Source: CAZICM01 sp964537685 (GTDB lineage Bacteria; Myxococcota_A; Polyangia; Polyangiales; Polyangiaceae). Taken from it: 48,911 nt of DNA. Positions 36,211 to 45,547 of this stretch are shown piece by piece. Numbering within the stretch: position 1 is the stretch's first letter; each line of letters starts with the position of its first letter. The stretch covers positions 1 to 48,911 of the forward strand of contig CAZICM010000070.1 of assembly GCA_964537685.1 (NCBI GenBank), written 5' to 3'. The position numbers and the translations under genes are program-made. The notes below the pieces were generated by a model, which made no database searches, was not told where the DNA came from, and saw nothing but the letters and a program-made list of their open reading frames with translations.

Positions 36211-37325
36211 GGCTGGGTCCAGGCACATCGTCCTTCGCTCTGCCGATCGCATACTTTTACCCGCACATAACCCGGCGGCGCCCGTTTTGGCTCGAAGCGC
36301 AGGGTCAAGGCTTCGCTCCGCTGAAGAATCGCCCCGTTTTGACCGATAACGTCGATACGGTGAGGCTGCGTTCCCGAGATATCCAGCGCAATTTCCGCCG
36401 AAGAGATCTCCAGCTTCGATAGCAATACACCTGTGCTTGCATAAAAATCCCCCGCCAAAATCGCCGCCCGAATGGCATCGGCGCCCTTGGCTGAACGCAC
36501 CATCACAAATCCCCGATCGCCCGTGTACGCAATTTCTCCCCGCGATCTCACCTGTTCCGCATCATCGTAATGATGGGCATCATCGGTGGCCGTGCCTAAT
36601 ACCCGAAGCCCCTTGCTTAACACCGTATCCCACAATGCCTCGGTCGAAGGATGCTTCTCATCGCCTTCATTGTTGGAATCCTCGGCTTCATTGGCGATTT
36701 CCACCAACAATAGGCCCTGCTTTGAAAGCGCCTCCAGAATACCCGCGTCGGCCGCCAAATGAAAATTCGGATGATTAAGCTGAGCAATCCCCCCAAGCGC
36801 CTTGGCCGTATCCACCGCATAACCATATAAATCCAAGCGCCGCGGGAACGATGGAACCGGAGGCAAGGATGGATTTGTGCCATCCAAAGACTGCGTCACA
36901 AACAACGCATTCACATGCAATAAACAAGCATACATCAGCGTAGGCGGAGGATCGCAAGTCCGAAGATTCTGCGTCAGCTCCACACCCTTGATCACCAGCA
37001 TTCCAGAGCGATCGGGCAATTCGGTGATCCGGTTGTGATCGGTAAATACAACAAAATCAAAACCGTGCCGCTCATACCAGCGGGCGGCATCTTCCGGGGG
37101 TGTATTACTGTCCGCAGAGCGATTGGTGTGGGCATGAAGCTGACCTTTTAAAAAACCTGGGGATGTCTCTTGGATTTTGGGCACCTCCTGAGCCAGCGAT
37201 GAAGGTATTGGATGAGGCAGGGGCTTCTCTGTTAAGGGCACACCACCACAACTGCAGGCGCAGAGAAAACCCGCGGAAATCGTGAATATCCCAAAAACAG
37301 CGAGCCCCGGCCCTGGCTTATCCAT
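36186..37325 (-). CDS. Lipoprotein PHP-fold metallohydrolase (CehA/McbA-like)
   Basis: A 379-aa product; ATG 37325 is preceded by GAGGAGG on the coding strand. It has a signal sequence with candidate lipidation cysteine (GFLCAC) and a PHP/polymerase-histidinol-phosphatase fold. Metal-ligand motifs are HAHTN (~85), FTDHNRI (~117), IKGVELT (Glu), AQLNHPNF and TATDDAHHY. CehA/McbA-type proteins hydrolyse esters or phosphoesters, and many relatives lack a known substrate. It begins 12 bp after the stop of the upstream PD40 lipoprotein, forming an operon with it, and overlaps the 3' end of the kinase gene on the other strand. Confidence 0.88.
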   Translation of the reverse strand: MDKPGPGLAVFGIFTISAGFLCACSCGGVPLTEKPLPHPIPSSLAQEVPKIQETSPGFLKGQLHAHTNRSADSNTPPEDAARWYERHGFDFVVFTDHNRITELPDRSGMLVIKGVELTQNLRTCDPPPTLMYACLLHVNALFVTQSLDGTNPSLPPVPSFPRRLDLYGYAVDTAKALGGIAQLNHPNFHLAADAGILEALSKQGLLLVEIANEAEDSNNEGDEKHPSTEALWDTVLSKGLRVLGTATDDAHHYDDAEQVRSRGEIAYTGDRGFVMVRSAKGADAIRAAILAGDFYASTGVLLSKLEISSAEIALDISGTQPHRIDVIGQNGAILQRSEALTLRFEPKRAPPGYVRVKVCDRQSEGRCAWTQPYFTSPSH

Positions 37326-37337
37326 TCACCCTCCTCT

Positions 37338-39410
37338 TCACTTGGGCTGATCGGGCACGCATGTATTGTTCACACACTTCACATAGGGAGCATTACAGCA
37401 ATCGGCATCGGTCTGGCACATTCCATTCACACCCACACACGCAAAATCCTGCGGTGTGACACATTCCCCATCGTCGCAAAAGCCCGAACAGCATTCAAAT
37501 CCCGCCGTACAGGGAGGAGGAGGCTCGGCATCCGAGGGAATACAAGGCGAAAGCGCCCAGAATCCGCGCATATTGGTGGTCGTCTCGTCTTGTCCCTCCA
37601 AGAAAAAGGCCGGATGCGAAGGATCCGTCCCCGCCTGGGGATCTTTATCGATCGCCGCTACCCACAACCGCTTCTTTCCATTGTTGGGCGTTCCCACAAT
37701 GCGGTGCCCATAGTCCCGCATGCTCGTAAACACCACCCAGAAATATCCGCCCCGTTCTATGGGATTAAAGGTCGGCTCAAAGGCTCGGTTATCATCCGCT
37801 GCATTGGGAGGGCCATTGGTGAGCTTTTCCAAGGATACAACCGGTGAACCATCGACATTCTGCATCGCAATCAGGCCAATTTGCGTGGCAAAATCGTCAC
37901 ACCCCTGCTGATCACAGCCTGTTGCATAATCCCCCACATGGAAGGAAACCCACTTCGAATCGGGGGAATAACTCGGATAGGCAATGGCCCGCTGCCCCGC
38001 AGGGAACTCCGAGGCATTGACCAAGCCTTTGTAATTGCTAAACATTTGTGTGGCCGGATCGAAATCCATGGTCACCAGCCGCCCGCCTGTTAAATTATGA
38101 TACCATGTACCCGCTCCTTCCACCGCCGTCAAATGAAGCCCATCGGGTGAGAAGGCTGGAGTCATTAGCCCATCCATCCCCGGATTGAGCGGCAGACTCT
38201 CCAGACCGCTATTGGGCAGCAGCATACCCGTCGCCGTATCGCCGAGCTTCAGCGTTTGCGAGCCAAATACAACGAATTTCCCATCGTTGTTCACCGCCAC
38301 ATTGCCCGCAAAAAAGGTCGACTCCTTGCGAACCGTGCCCGCCGGCAAATCAAAGGATACCCATGCCCGGTTATCATTGGACCCATCATTGGTAGGCTTG
38401 CCTTCCCACGCCGCCACCAAGGTCGAACCATCGGAGCTTACTGCATGACAACCCATGCAAACGCCCCCATTTAAAGGCTCCCACGATCCTCCCGGATTGA
38501 TGCGCGCCATCTGTCCCATCGCGCTGGTGGTCCAATAATAAATCGCACCCCTTAAACTAGCTGGAGCTATCTTCCAGGTTTGCTTCGCCGAGCTATAGGC
38601 CGTTCCCGTCGCCGCATCTAGCCTAGAAACCTCTATTTTCAAAGGCTCGCCTAGATTGGAAGCCAGCATTTTATCCCAAATCAACTGGGGAATGCGCGCG
38701 CTCGCAGGCAAACCCGGCTGATAGTAACCATCAAAGCTATAATTCGACTGCTCATAGTGAACTTTATAGACATCATTGGCTCCCGCTCCATTCCACATCA
38801 AGAGCGGAGAGCTTAAACCCTGGGGAAATACCGTCTCATCATAGGGATATAATAGCGAGGAAATACTTGGATCTTGAGGCAAATTCGGCTGATCCAATGG
38901 CGAAAGCTGGCCCGGGTCCAAGGCCGGATCGATATCTTTTTTATGAACATTCACCGTGAGTTTGGCTGTCGCTTCCAAACCCCCATATACCCCATGAAGC
39001 ACACCAGTACCGGCATATTCGCCGGAAGCCGTTAGCTCCACGGGCGAACCCAGCTTGGCATCGGCCAAATCTGGACGATCAAACTGAAGCGACTGGGCCA
39101 CCACTTCTTCCGTCGTCCCATTCTGATACGTCGCCCTCAGCGTAAACACCGCCGTTTGAGGCATCACACCATCGAGTTCCAGGGTAATTGCCGGGGGCTC
39201 GAAGGCCAGCATCGCCACCGGGCTTCCAATCCCGCTGCCCGTGGTGATGACCACGCCTCCCGTTCCACTTCCTCCCGTGCCCATACCGCCCGCTCCCGTT
39301 TGAGCGGCCCCCGAACCATCGTCGCCGCCCCCGCAGGAAGCAGCCGAGGCAGCCACCGCAAGCGCGGCACAAAGCAACGATGTGATGCTAAACAATCCAC
39401 GGTATTTCAT
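37338..39410 (-). CDS. PD40 lipoprotein with CxxCH motif and cysteine-rich C-terminus
   Basis: A 690-aa product from ATG 39410 with signal peptide and lipobox-like ASC. After a Gly-rich linker come a Big/Ig-like beta domain (~65-155) and then a TolB-like PD40 propeller (FSPDGLHLTAVEG, YSPDSKWVSFHVG). A CMGCH motif lies at residues ~318-322 (38445-38459), exactly the CxxCH of c-type haem attachment, in a GGVCMGCHAVSSDG context. The last ~60 residues hold eight or more cysteines (FECCSGFCDDGEC...). Paired CxxCH and propeller suggests a periplasmic or surface redox or binding protein; whether haem is attached is unknown. It is followed 12 bp later by the PHP gene. Confidence 0.85.
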   Translation of the reverse strand: MKYRGLFSITSLLCAALAVAASAASCGGGDDGSGAAQTGAGGMGTGGSGTGGVVITTGSGIGSPVAMLAFEPPAITLELDGVMPQTAVFTLRATYQNGTTEEVVAQSLQFDRPDLADAKLGSPVELTASGEYAGTGVLHGVYGGLEATAKLTVNVHKKDIDPALDPGQLSPLDQPNLPQDPSISSLLYPYDETVFPQGLSSPLLMWNGAGANDVYKVHYEQSNYSFDGYYQPGLPASARIPQLIWDKMLASNLGEPLKIEVSRLDAATGTAYSSAKQTWKIAPASLRGAIYYWTTSAMGQMARINPGGSWEPLNGGVCMGCHAVSSDGSTLVAAWEGKPTNDGSNDNRAWVSFDLPAGTVRKESTFFAGNVAVNNDGKFVVFGSQTLKLGDTATGMLLPNSGLESLPLNPGMDGLMTPAFSPDGLHLTAVEGAGTWYHNLTGGRLVTMDFDPATQMFSNYKGLVNASEFPAGQRAIAYPSYSPDSKWVSFHVGDYATGCDQQGCDDFATQIGLIAMQNVDGSPVVSLEKLTNGPPNAADDNRAFEPTFNPIERGGYFWVVFTSMRDYGHRIVGTPNNGKKRLWVAAIDKDPQAGTDPSHPAFFLEGQDETTTNMRGFWALSPCIPSDAEPPPPCTAGFECCSGFCDDGECVTPQDFACVGVNGMCQTDADCCNAPYVKCVNNTCVPDQPK
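38445..38459 (-). other. Candidate c-type haem attachment motif CMGCH
   Basis: Codons TGC ATG GGT TGT CAT on the coding strand of the PD40 lipoprotein. Only one such motif is present in the protein. Confidence 0.5.
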
Positions 39411-39525
39411 GGCTTATTCCAATGGGCTAGAAGAAGGAAAACCAAAGCGCAAACGCGACGATACCCGAAGATCGGCGCCTTTGTCGACGGATTTTTTAAA
39501 ACGAGATTTGTTTTTTATTATTTTA

Positions 39526-40365
39526 TTAATCGAGCAGGCCGGAATTAAAGAGGACAATCCACTCGGCCGCCGCCGGATCGAAACCGCCCACCGTTCGGGG
39601 ATATTTTAGAACCAGCGCATCATGAACCATATGTCCTGCATTTCCAAAACCATCGGCCAGCGCCGTATCCCACGCCACAGAGACCGCCATATCCACATCG
39701 GCCCCCGGAAGCAAGGCACCATTTGGCAAATCAAAGCCCCGGGCCGGAGGAGGAGCCGAAGCCTGAGGTCCACAGCCTAATCCAAGATCTGAAGTGGGCT
39801 GCCAGGTCTTTGGACATGTAATATCCCCTTTGCCATCCCACACAATCCCCCCGCCAAAGACCGACATCCCCGACTTGGCGCTGACCGCCGCCACACCCCC
39901 AAAATCGCTTGGATTTTGGACAAATACATAATGATCTTGAGGCGCCGGCCCCGAAATAAATTGTCCCATCTGTCCAAATCCAGTATCCGCCTGCGCGGTC
40001 GCCCTTGCGCTCGCCTCCGTTACGCCGCCCGATGGAATTCCCCCACAAATGATCTGAAATCCAAGCGGATCTCGGGTTGTGTAGTCCAGCCGGACAATGG
40101 CCGTGCAAAATAATTTGCTGATCTGCGATGTAATCCCCTGGGCCGCCGTTGTACAAGAGGGATTCGGAATCGCCGAGCCGCCTTGACCTCCCATTCCCCC
40201 CATACCCGCACTGCCCGACGTTGTAGAAGAAGATGACGAGCTGGATGTCATACCCCCGCTTCCACCCTGCCCGCCTCCTCCCGTCTCCACGCCCCCAGAG
40301 CAGGCCATCAATATACCCGCCCCCAAGACCCCCGCGCCCATACCCAGATAAATTCTCCGCAGCAT
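39526..40365 (-). CDS. Lipoprotein with Gly/Ser-rich linker, unknown domain
   Basis: Start ATG 40365, with AAGGAG on the coding strand at 40375-40380; longer upstream starts give an Arg/Cys-rich artefactual leader. The 279-aa product has a signal peptide ending in LMACSGG (lipobox-like MAC), a Gly/Ser/Thr-rich tether (~26-62) and a ~210-residue domain with four to five cysteines (SCTTAAQG, LFCTAIV, QIICGG, ITCPKTW, LGCGPQ). Function not recognised. It is 31 bp downstream of the next lipoprotein gene and separated by 115 bp of AT-rich sequence from the PD40 lipoprotein. Confidence 0.78.
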   Translation of the reverse strand: MLRRIYLGMGAGVLGAGILMACSGGVETGGGGQGGSGGMTSSSSSSSTTSGSAGMGGMGGQGGSAIPNPSCTTAAQGITSQISKLFCTAIVRLDYTTRDPLGFQIICGGIPSGGVTEASARATAQADTGFGQMGQFISGPAPQDHYVFVQNPSDFGGVAAVSAKSGMSVFGGGIVWDGKGDITCPKTWQPTSDLGLGCGPQASAPPPARGFDLPNGALLPGADVDMAVSVAWDTALADGFGNAGHMVHDALVLKYPRTVGGFDPAAAEWIVLFNSGLLD

Positions 40366-40396
40366 AACAAAAAACTCCTTTCCGCTCCGCGAACTT

Positions 40397-41431
40397 TCAT
40401 TCCACCGAAACCGGCGGGGCATCCAGCATTTGCTGATACCAAGCCGTCGAGCGATTATCGATGAGCACATTGGAATTGTCCGGCGCGATATAGAACGACG
40501 GATAGAACTTTTCATAGAACATACTGCTGAGCGGCGCCGAATACTTATCCCAAATGCCCATTTTTGAAAGCAGATCCATCCATTGCCCGCCCCAAACATT
40601 TTCTTCAAAGCCATCCGCCAGCACCCGAATCCAAGGCGAATCCGGCACAGGCCCATACATACATCCAAAGCTAAAGAACTCTTCGCCCTGCTGAGGCATT
40701 GTCTGCGAGCCGCTTACCGAACCCACCATACGAACCTTCATTGAACAAGGCGTGGGCTCGGAAACAGGCTCAAAAGGAGCACCGAAGGACACTTCAATCA
40801 AAATGGTTTGCAGATAATCTCCTGGATTCGAAGTCCAATTCCTTGAATCGGTACGGCGATAGGTAAAATCATCCCCGGTCCGCACATAAGCCATGGTATT
40901 CAGCGCCCGGTTGCCCGCTTGATATCCATCGGGCATAGGCTGAGGAGGTATATAAGGATAGGGCTCAAAGGGATGCACCGTATACTGGCGGACTTCCCCC
41001 TCCTTATCGGTGTCGGACTTCCATTTCATCTCAATCACTTGCCCAGGCAAAAATGCAAAGCTGCCCGGATGCGCGAATACACCGTGCGGACCGCAATAAT
41101 TGCGATCGACCAAGGTATGCGTAAAGTCAGGCTGATTTGAAAAGCTCAGCCAATCCTCGCTATTGATACAATTGCCAATGGCCATTTGCATATAATGACC
41201 GCTCACATCCACAGGCGCGGGCTCTGGAATCACAGGATCCGTAGGCTGACCAGGATCGACCGTACCCGGATTGGCTGGGCTTCCCGAACTACCGGGCTGC
41301 CCACTCGATCCAGCGGTGTTCGGCGACTCCTGGATGTTGATATCGCTCCCACAAGCGCACAGAACGCTCGCGCTAAGCCCGAGGGAAAGAGTAAAAAAGC
41401 TTTTGCAAAGGGTTGTTGCTATCGTATTCAT
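40397..41431 (-). CDS. Lipoprotein of unknown function, 344 aa
   Basis: Signal peptide with lipobox-like VLCAC, a Gly/Ser/Pro-rich linker (~38-72) and a ~270-residue domain rich in Tyr/Trp/Pro with cysteines at NCINSEDW, NYCGPHG, PCSMKV and FGCMYG. The pattern VNP-like catalytic motifs of known hydrolases is absent. It is the first gene of a minus-strand lipoprotein run and is divergent from the CYTH gene, 97 bp apart. I do not recognise the family. Confidence 0.78.
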   Translation of the reverse strand: MNTIATTLCKSFFTLSLGLSASVLCACGSDINIQESPNTAGSSGQPGSSGSPANPGTVDPGQPTDPVIPEPAPVDVSGHYMQMAIGNCINSEDWLSFSNQPDFTHTLVDRNYCGPHGVFAHPGSFAFLPGQVIEMKWKSDTDKEGEVRQYTVHPFEPYPYIPPQPMPDGYQAGNRALNTMAYVRTGDDFTYRRTDSRNWTSNPGDYLQTILIEVSFGAPFEPVSEPTPCSMKVRMVGSVSGSQTMPQQGEEFFSFGCMYGPVPDSPWIRVLADGFEENVWGGQWMDLLSKMGIWDKYSAPLSSMFYEKFYPSFYIAPDNSNVLIDNRSTAWYQQMLDAPPVSVE

Positions 41432-41528
41432 TCAATCAAGATACAGCCCCGCGCAAATCCTGGGAAGAGCCCCGCCCCATTATTTTCTTGCCATCCGCCT
41501 TCCTCCGCGGCATCTTCGCCCGCCTGGT

Positions 41529-42011
41529 ATGGGCACCGAAATCGAACGCAAATTCCTCGTCCACAGCAGCGCCTGGAAAGATCATGGCGCTACAGGCATA
41601 CGCTATAAACAAGCCTACCTGTGCACCGAACCCAATCGCACCGTCCGTATCCGTATCGCGGGCGATTCAGGCTATATCACCATCAAAGGATTGCACGGCG
41701 GAATTCGCCGCCGCGAATATGAATATAAAATCCCCGCCGCCGAAGCCGAAGAAATTATTAACGATCAATGTATACACCCTTTCATTGAGAAAATACGCTA
41801 TCGAATTGAATTCCAAGGGCATGTCTGGGAAGTCGATGAATTTCTCGGTGAAAACCAAGGTTTAATCGTTGCCGAAATTGAACTCGACAGCGAAGACCGC
41901 GCCTTTGAACTTCCCCCGTGGGTGGGCCGCGAAGTCAGCGACGATATGCGCTACACCAACGCCTATTTAAACGAGTGCCCCTTTGGCCGCTGGCCCGAAA
42001 ATAAGCCTTAA
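41529..42011 (+). CDS. CYTH-domain protein (triphosphatase/adenylate-cyclase-like fold)
   Basis: ATG 41529 gives MGTEIERKFLVHS, with the CYTH signature ExExK as EIERK (residues 4-8). The 160-aa product contains the tunnel strands RTVRIRIAG, YITIKG, RREYEYKIP and LIVAEIELDSED expected of the family. Characterised short members hydrolyse inorganic triphosphate or related polyphosphates in a metal-dependent way. The longer in-frame start at 41271 lies within the opposite lipoprotein gene and is rejected. Confidence 0.92.
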   Translation: MGTEIERKFLVHSSAWKDHGATGIRYKQAYLCTEPNRTVRIRIAGDSGYITIKGLHGGIRRREYEYKIPAAEAEEIINDQCIHPFIEKIRYRIEFQGHVWEVDEFLGENQGLIVAEIELDSEDRAFELPPWVGREVSDDMRYTNAYLNECPFGRWPENKP

Positions 42012-42094
42012 AACCAAGCCCAAACCCACTCCTCACGCGCCGGCACCCGCCACAAATTTGGCCTGCCCATCAAAAGCATGACAACAGTGCCCGC

Positions 42095-43942
42095 ATGCTT
42101 CACGGCAAGCCCAAAGCCGCCCTCGGCGCCCTCGCGTTCTGCTCGCTCAGCACCCTCGCCCTGCCCGCAAACGCATGGGTCGAGGCCCACATCGCCGCCG
42201 ACGATATCCGCGTCCTCTTCGATCGCGAAGGCAAAGCCCGCATCGAACACCGCATTACCCTAAAAATCTCGGGCGGCCCGCTAAAAGCCTTTGATATCCG
42301 GGGCGTCGACAGCGATGCCGCGCCCGATCCCGATGGCTATGCCGCACCCATGCGCGAAGCCTCGGCGGGCTCGCTCTCCCAAGCCGTTCCGCTCAGCACC
42401 GAAATCCTTCCCCCCGCCAATCCCAAAGAAGGCGAAACCCCGCTCACCACCTTAAGGGTGCGCTTCGATAACGAGCGAGGTCTAAAACGGGGCACTTATT
42501 TGCTATTGGTACGCTATAAAAGCGATTGGCTATCCAGAGGTATCATTCAATTGGATGGAATGAGTTCCAAAATCAACTGGAGAGGCCCTGTATGGGAAGA
42601 TGGATTTGACTCGGCCCGGGCTATCTTTGAACTTCCGACCGCGCCCACGCCCCCCAAACTGCTCGATATGCAAAGCGAAGGCGATGACGACGCCCCCGTC
42701 CTTTCCTCTGGCTTTCTATCCACCATCAAACGAGGCCCCGAACGCGATTCCATCGAACTCTTTAAAACGTATGCCCCCAAAGGCGAAGCCATTGTCTGGA
42801 ACTTTACCGCGGATACCCGGGCATTTAAGCCTGCGCCCACCGCGGCGCCTCCCAAACCCAGCCTTTCATTACCCAGCGCCCCCAAAGAATGGCTCACGGG
42901 CGAAAGCCAGCGGGGCACTTTATTCATCATCGGCGCGGCCGGATTTTTTGTGCTGATGAGCCTGCTTGTCGCCCTAAAATCCCGGGAAGTGCTTCGGGCG
43001 GCCAAAGCGGCCAATACCCAGCATCTCCCCCTCCTTCCAGCGCCCCTATTCCTAAGGGCTGCAGGCGCCTCCCTTTCGCTCATCATCGGCATTGCCCTTC
43101 AATTCACGCTTCAAACAGGCACCATCGGCTCCTTGTTCGTGGCCTTGGCAACGGCGCTCATCGCCTTTCGAACCCCCCGCTGGACCCATGCCAACACCCT
43201 GCGCCGCCCCGGCCGATGGCTTCCCGTCGCGGAACAAGAAGCATTTCGAGCGGCTCCCCGGCTCAAAGGCTCCTATCTCGATATTTCAACGCGCGCGGGC
43301 AAAATTTTGTTTTTCTTGGGCCTGGCCATCATCGGTGGAGCGGCCTATGGAGTGGGACATACCGAACCCTATTACGGCTATTTGGTCGCCTTGGATTCGG
43401 TCGCATGGCTGGCTCTCTTCTGCACGGGAAGACTGCGCGAACTCCCCCCCGATCCTGCCGCCGAACCCATTGGATTCTTCAAGAAAGTCGCGGCGCAAAC
43501 GAGAAAACGCTTAAAACACCGGGCCTCGGAAGTTCGCGTCATTGGGCGTGTACGCATCCCCGAAGGGAGCCCGGATGCCGACGAATTAAGACTCGGCTTG
43601 GTCCCCAAGGCACCGCTGCCTGGATTTGCCGGCTTGGAAGTAGGCGTCACCTATGTCCCTGGGAGCGGAGGACCGCTTGGATTCCCCGAAGTTTTATTAA
43701 GGGTCGTGAGCGGCTCGCCCTGTGAAGCGGCGATTGAGACATTAAGCCGGCATGGAAAGACCATGAAAGGGCGCAAACCGAACGAGCGGGTGATTTTATT
43801 TTCGCCGCGGCTGCCGGTTGCATGGATGACGGCGGGAATCGCGGAAGCCTTGCTTAAAGCGGTCATGCCCCAAGCGAAATCGGCGGCAGCGGCATCCAAA
43901 GCTCAAGCGGCCCGAAAGGCCGAACAGCGCAAAGCGGCTTGA
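42095..43942 (+). CDS. Membrane protein with exported N-terminal domain
   Basis: A 615-aa product with a signal peptide (cleaved near ANAWV). A ~230-residue beta-rich extracytoplasmic domain beginning HIAADDIRVLFDREGKARIEHRI is followed by four to six membrane helices between ~280 and ~435, and a basic cytoplasmic tail ending in an Ala/Lys/Arg-rich stretch. The layout, an N-terminal soluble domain then membrane helices, recalls DUF2207-type proteins, but no signature confirms it. The first ~1 kb of the coding strand is C-rich. It lies alone between the CYTH and STAS-like genes. Confidence 0.75.
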   Translation: MLHGKPKAALGALAFCSLSTLALPANAWVEAHIAADDIRVLFDREGKARIEHRITLKISGGPLKAFDIRGVDSDAAPDPDGYAAPMREASAGSLSQAVPLSTEILPPANPKEGETPLTTLRVRFDNERGLKRGTYLLLVRYKSDWLSRGIIQLDGMSSKINWRGPVWEDGFDSARAIFELPTAPTPPKLLDMQSEGDDDAPVLSSGFLSTIKRGPERDSIELFKTYAPKGEAIVWNFTADTRAFKPAPTAAPPKPSLSLPSAPKEWLTGESQRGTLFIIGAAGFFVLMSLLVALKSREVLRAAKAANTQHLPLLPAPLFLRAAGASLSLIIGIALQFTLQTGTIGSLFVALATALIAFRTPRWTHANTLRRPGRWLPVAEQEAFRAAPRLKGSYLDISTRAGKILFFLGLAIIGGAAYGVGHTEPYYGYLVALDSVAWLALFCTGRLRELPPDPAAEPIGFFKKVAAQTRKRLKHRASEVRVIGRVRIPEGSPDADELRLGLVPKAPLPGFAGLEVGVTYVPGSGGPLGFPEVLLRVVSGSPCEAAIETLSRHGKTMKGRKPNERVILFSPRLPVAWMTAGIAEALLKAVMPQAKSAAAASKAQAARKAEQRKAA

Positions 43943-44002
43943 TGCACCGCCCCAATCGAAACCCAAAGCGAAGGGCATCAAAGCCCACAAAGTAAAGGTT
44001 CT

Positions 44003-44410
44003 ATGAGCATACCCCGTGATGCCATCCAACGGGCCGAAACCGGCACATCCTACTATTGGGAGCGGCCCGATGGAATCATCGTTCAGCGCGTAAAGGAGGG
44101 TATTGCGCAGAGCTTGAATGATGCCCGTGAAAACATCGCAGCCTTCAACCGCATGGCGGGCGGCACCAAGCGCCTAATCCTGGTCGATATGCGTGCAAAA
44201 TTCTCGACAGCCCCCGGCGTACGGGAGTATTACGCCAGTCATGAAGCGGGCCATATGGTACTTGCGATGGCATTATTCAGCGATTCGGCCTTTGGAAGAA
44301 TGATTGGGAACCTCTATCTTACCGTAACTCCTCCAAAATTTCCCACGCGCCTATTTACCTCCGAATCCTTGGCGATTGCCTGGCTCTTGCGCATGGGAAA
44401 GGCGGCGTAA
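44003..44410 (+). CDS. Small STAS/SpoIIAA-like hypothetical protein
   Basis: A 135-aa soluble protein from ATG 44003, with AAAGG nearby. The core RLILVDMRAKFSTAPGVREYY followed by a helix and a second strand-helix unit (FPTRLFTSESLAIAWLLRMG) resembles the compact SpoIIAA/STAS-like fold seen in many small myxobacterial proteins. No conserved phosphorylatable serine can be named. It stands alone, 60 bp after the membrane protein. Confidence 0.65.
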   Translation: MSIPRDAIQRAETGTSYYWERPDGIIVQRVKEGIAQSLNDARENIAAFNRMAGGTKRLILVDMRAKFSTAPGVREYYASHEAGHMVLAMALFSDSAFGRMIGNLYLTVTPPKFPTRLFTSESLAIAWLLRMGKAA

Positions 44411-44546
44411 AGAACGCCCCAAACAGCCATGATAGGCTCGCGCGCGATGAACAACACCATCCGCGAGGCCCCCGCCCATCTTGCCTCCGATCAACCCACC
44501 TCCCCCTCCTCGAATTTATGCCTCCCGAATTGGAACTCGAAAAATC

Positions 44547-44575
44547 TTGACCCACCCCCAGTCTTCTTCTATATG
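44547..44575 (+). promoter_or_regulatory. Predicted sigma-70-type promoter of the GNAT gene
   Basis: TTGACC (44547-44552, five of six) and TATATG (44570-44575, four of six) with a 17-bp spacer. The inferred start near 44582 leaves a ~20-base leader with no clear Shine-Dalgarno sequence. Confidence 0.55.
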
Positions 44576-44602
44576 GGTTTCTAACAAAGCGTTTCAAACC
44601 CA

Positions 44603-45547
44603 ATGAACAAAACCCACCTCCACACCGTTCACCAAGAACTCCTCGACCACCGCATCATCGCCCCCATCGCACCCGATGAACGCGAACAACTCGCCTTTAT
44701 CGATTGCGATCTCTCCTCCTTCGCCGGCCATCGCCTCGGCGATAATGCCGACCCGCGCTTTATCGATTCAGCCCGCCGCCAACATTGGCTCGCCCATGCC
44801 GCTCCACCTAACTTCTATTCAGAGCCTCCCGCTATCCGTACCTTTCATACATGCTACTGGCTCCTCCACAATAACGAACGCGTTGGCTCTATCGCCCTCA
44901 ACAACTCCCCCAATTTCCTCGATGCCCTCCACCTCGCCAGCTTCTATCTCTATCCCCCCTTCCGCAATCAGGGCATCGGCAAAACCTTTATGCTCAATCT
45001 TATCAAAACCGTTACGCCCCACCGCATCCCCCTCTCCCTTAATACATCCTGGACTTGGCAATCCACCGTCCGCTTCTATCTCAACCTCGGCTTCTGGGTC
45101 TGGTCCTGGAATACCGATCTCTTGATGTATTGGTCCCCCTCCACCCCAAACCCCATCCTCCACCTCACCAAAAACACCGCCTCCATCTCTGTCCTCGCCG
45201 ATCATACACCCATCCGCCTCGTCTGGGCCACCAACCATCTCACCTATCTCGATATGATAGGCTGCGATGCCGCCCTCCAACATGACGAACGCCTCGGCGA
45301 TGCTTTTTGGATCTCCCCCACCACCCTCTGTCTCATTCTCGCCCTCGAAGGCTGGCCGCTTATCCGCTCCCCAGAAGAATGGAAGCGCTGCTCTCATGCC
45401 CAAAATACCGCCCCCGAGGCTCTGGCCCGAAAAATTACGGTCTGGGAAGCGTCGGAATTGAAACAGGGCTGGCTCGTCAATACCCCGCGTATCCCTGGGC
45501 TCGCCTATCCTTCCTGGGAAGAGCTTAACGCCGAGGGAAACGCCTAA
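44603..45547 (+). CDS. GNAT-family N-acetyltransferase
   Basis: A 314-aa product. The GNAT acetyl-CoA-binding region is visible as LYPPFRNQGIGKTFM (Q/R-x2-G-x-G/A) around residue 120, with the preceding beta strand VGSIALNN and the following NTSWTWQSTVRFYLNLGFWVW. The C-terminal ~130 residues are an unassigned extension. Such enzymes transfer acetyl groups to amines; the acceptor is unknown. The coding strand is strongly C-rich and G-poor, unlike most genes here. Its stop (45545-45547) overlaps the stop of the convergent allA. Confidence 0.85.
   Translation: MNKTHLHTVHQELLDHRIIAPIAPDEREQLAFIDCDLSSFAGHRLGDNADPRFIDSARRQHWLAHAAPPNFYSEPPAIRTFHTCYWLLHNNERVGSIALNNSPNFLDALHLASFYLYPPFRNQGIGKTFMLNLIKTVTPHRIPLSLNTSWTWQSTVRFYLNLGFWVWSWNTDLLMYWSPSTPNPILHLTKNTASISVLADHTPIRLVWATNHLTYLDMIGCDAALQHDERLGDAFWISPTTLCLILALEGWPLIRSPEEWKRCSHAQNTAPEALARKITVWEASELKQGWLVNTPRIPGLAYPSWEELNAEGNA

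Noticed and set aside
40366..40668. 101-codon N-terminal extension of the lipoprotein gene
   Set aside because: Arg/Cys-rich, overlaps the upstream lipoprotein gene, while ATG 40365 has a good binding site and begins a proper signal peptide.
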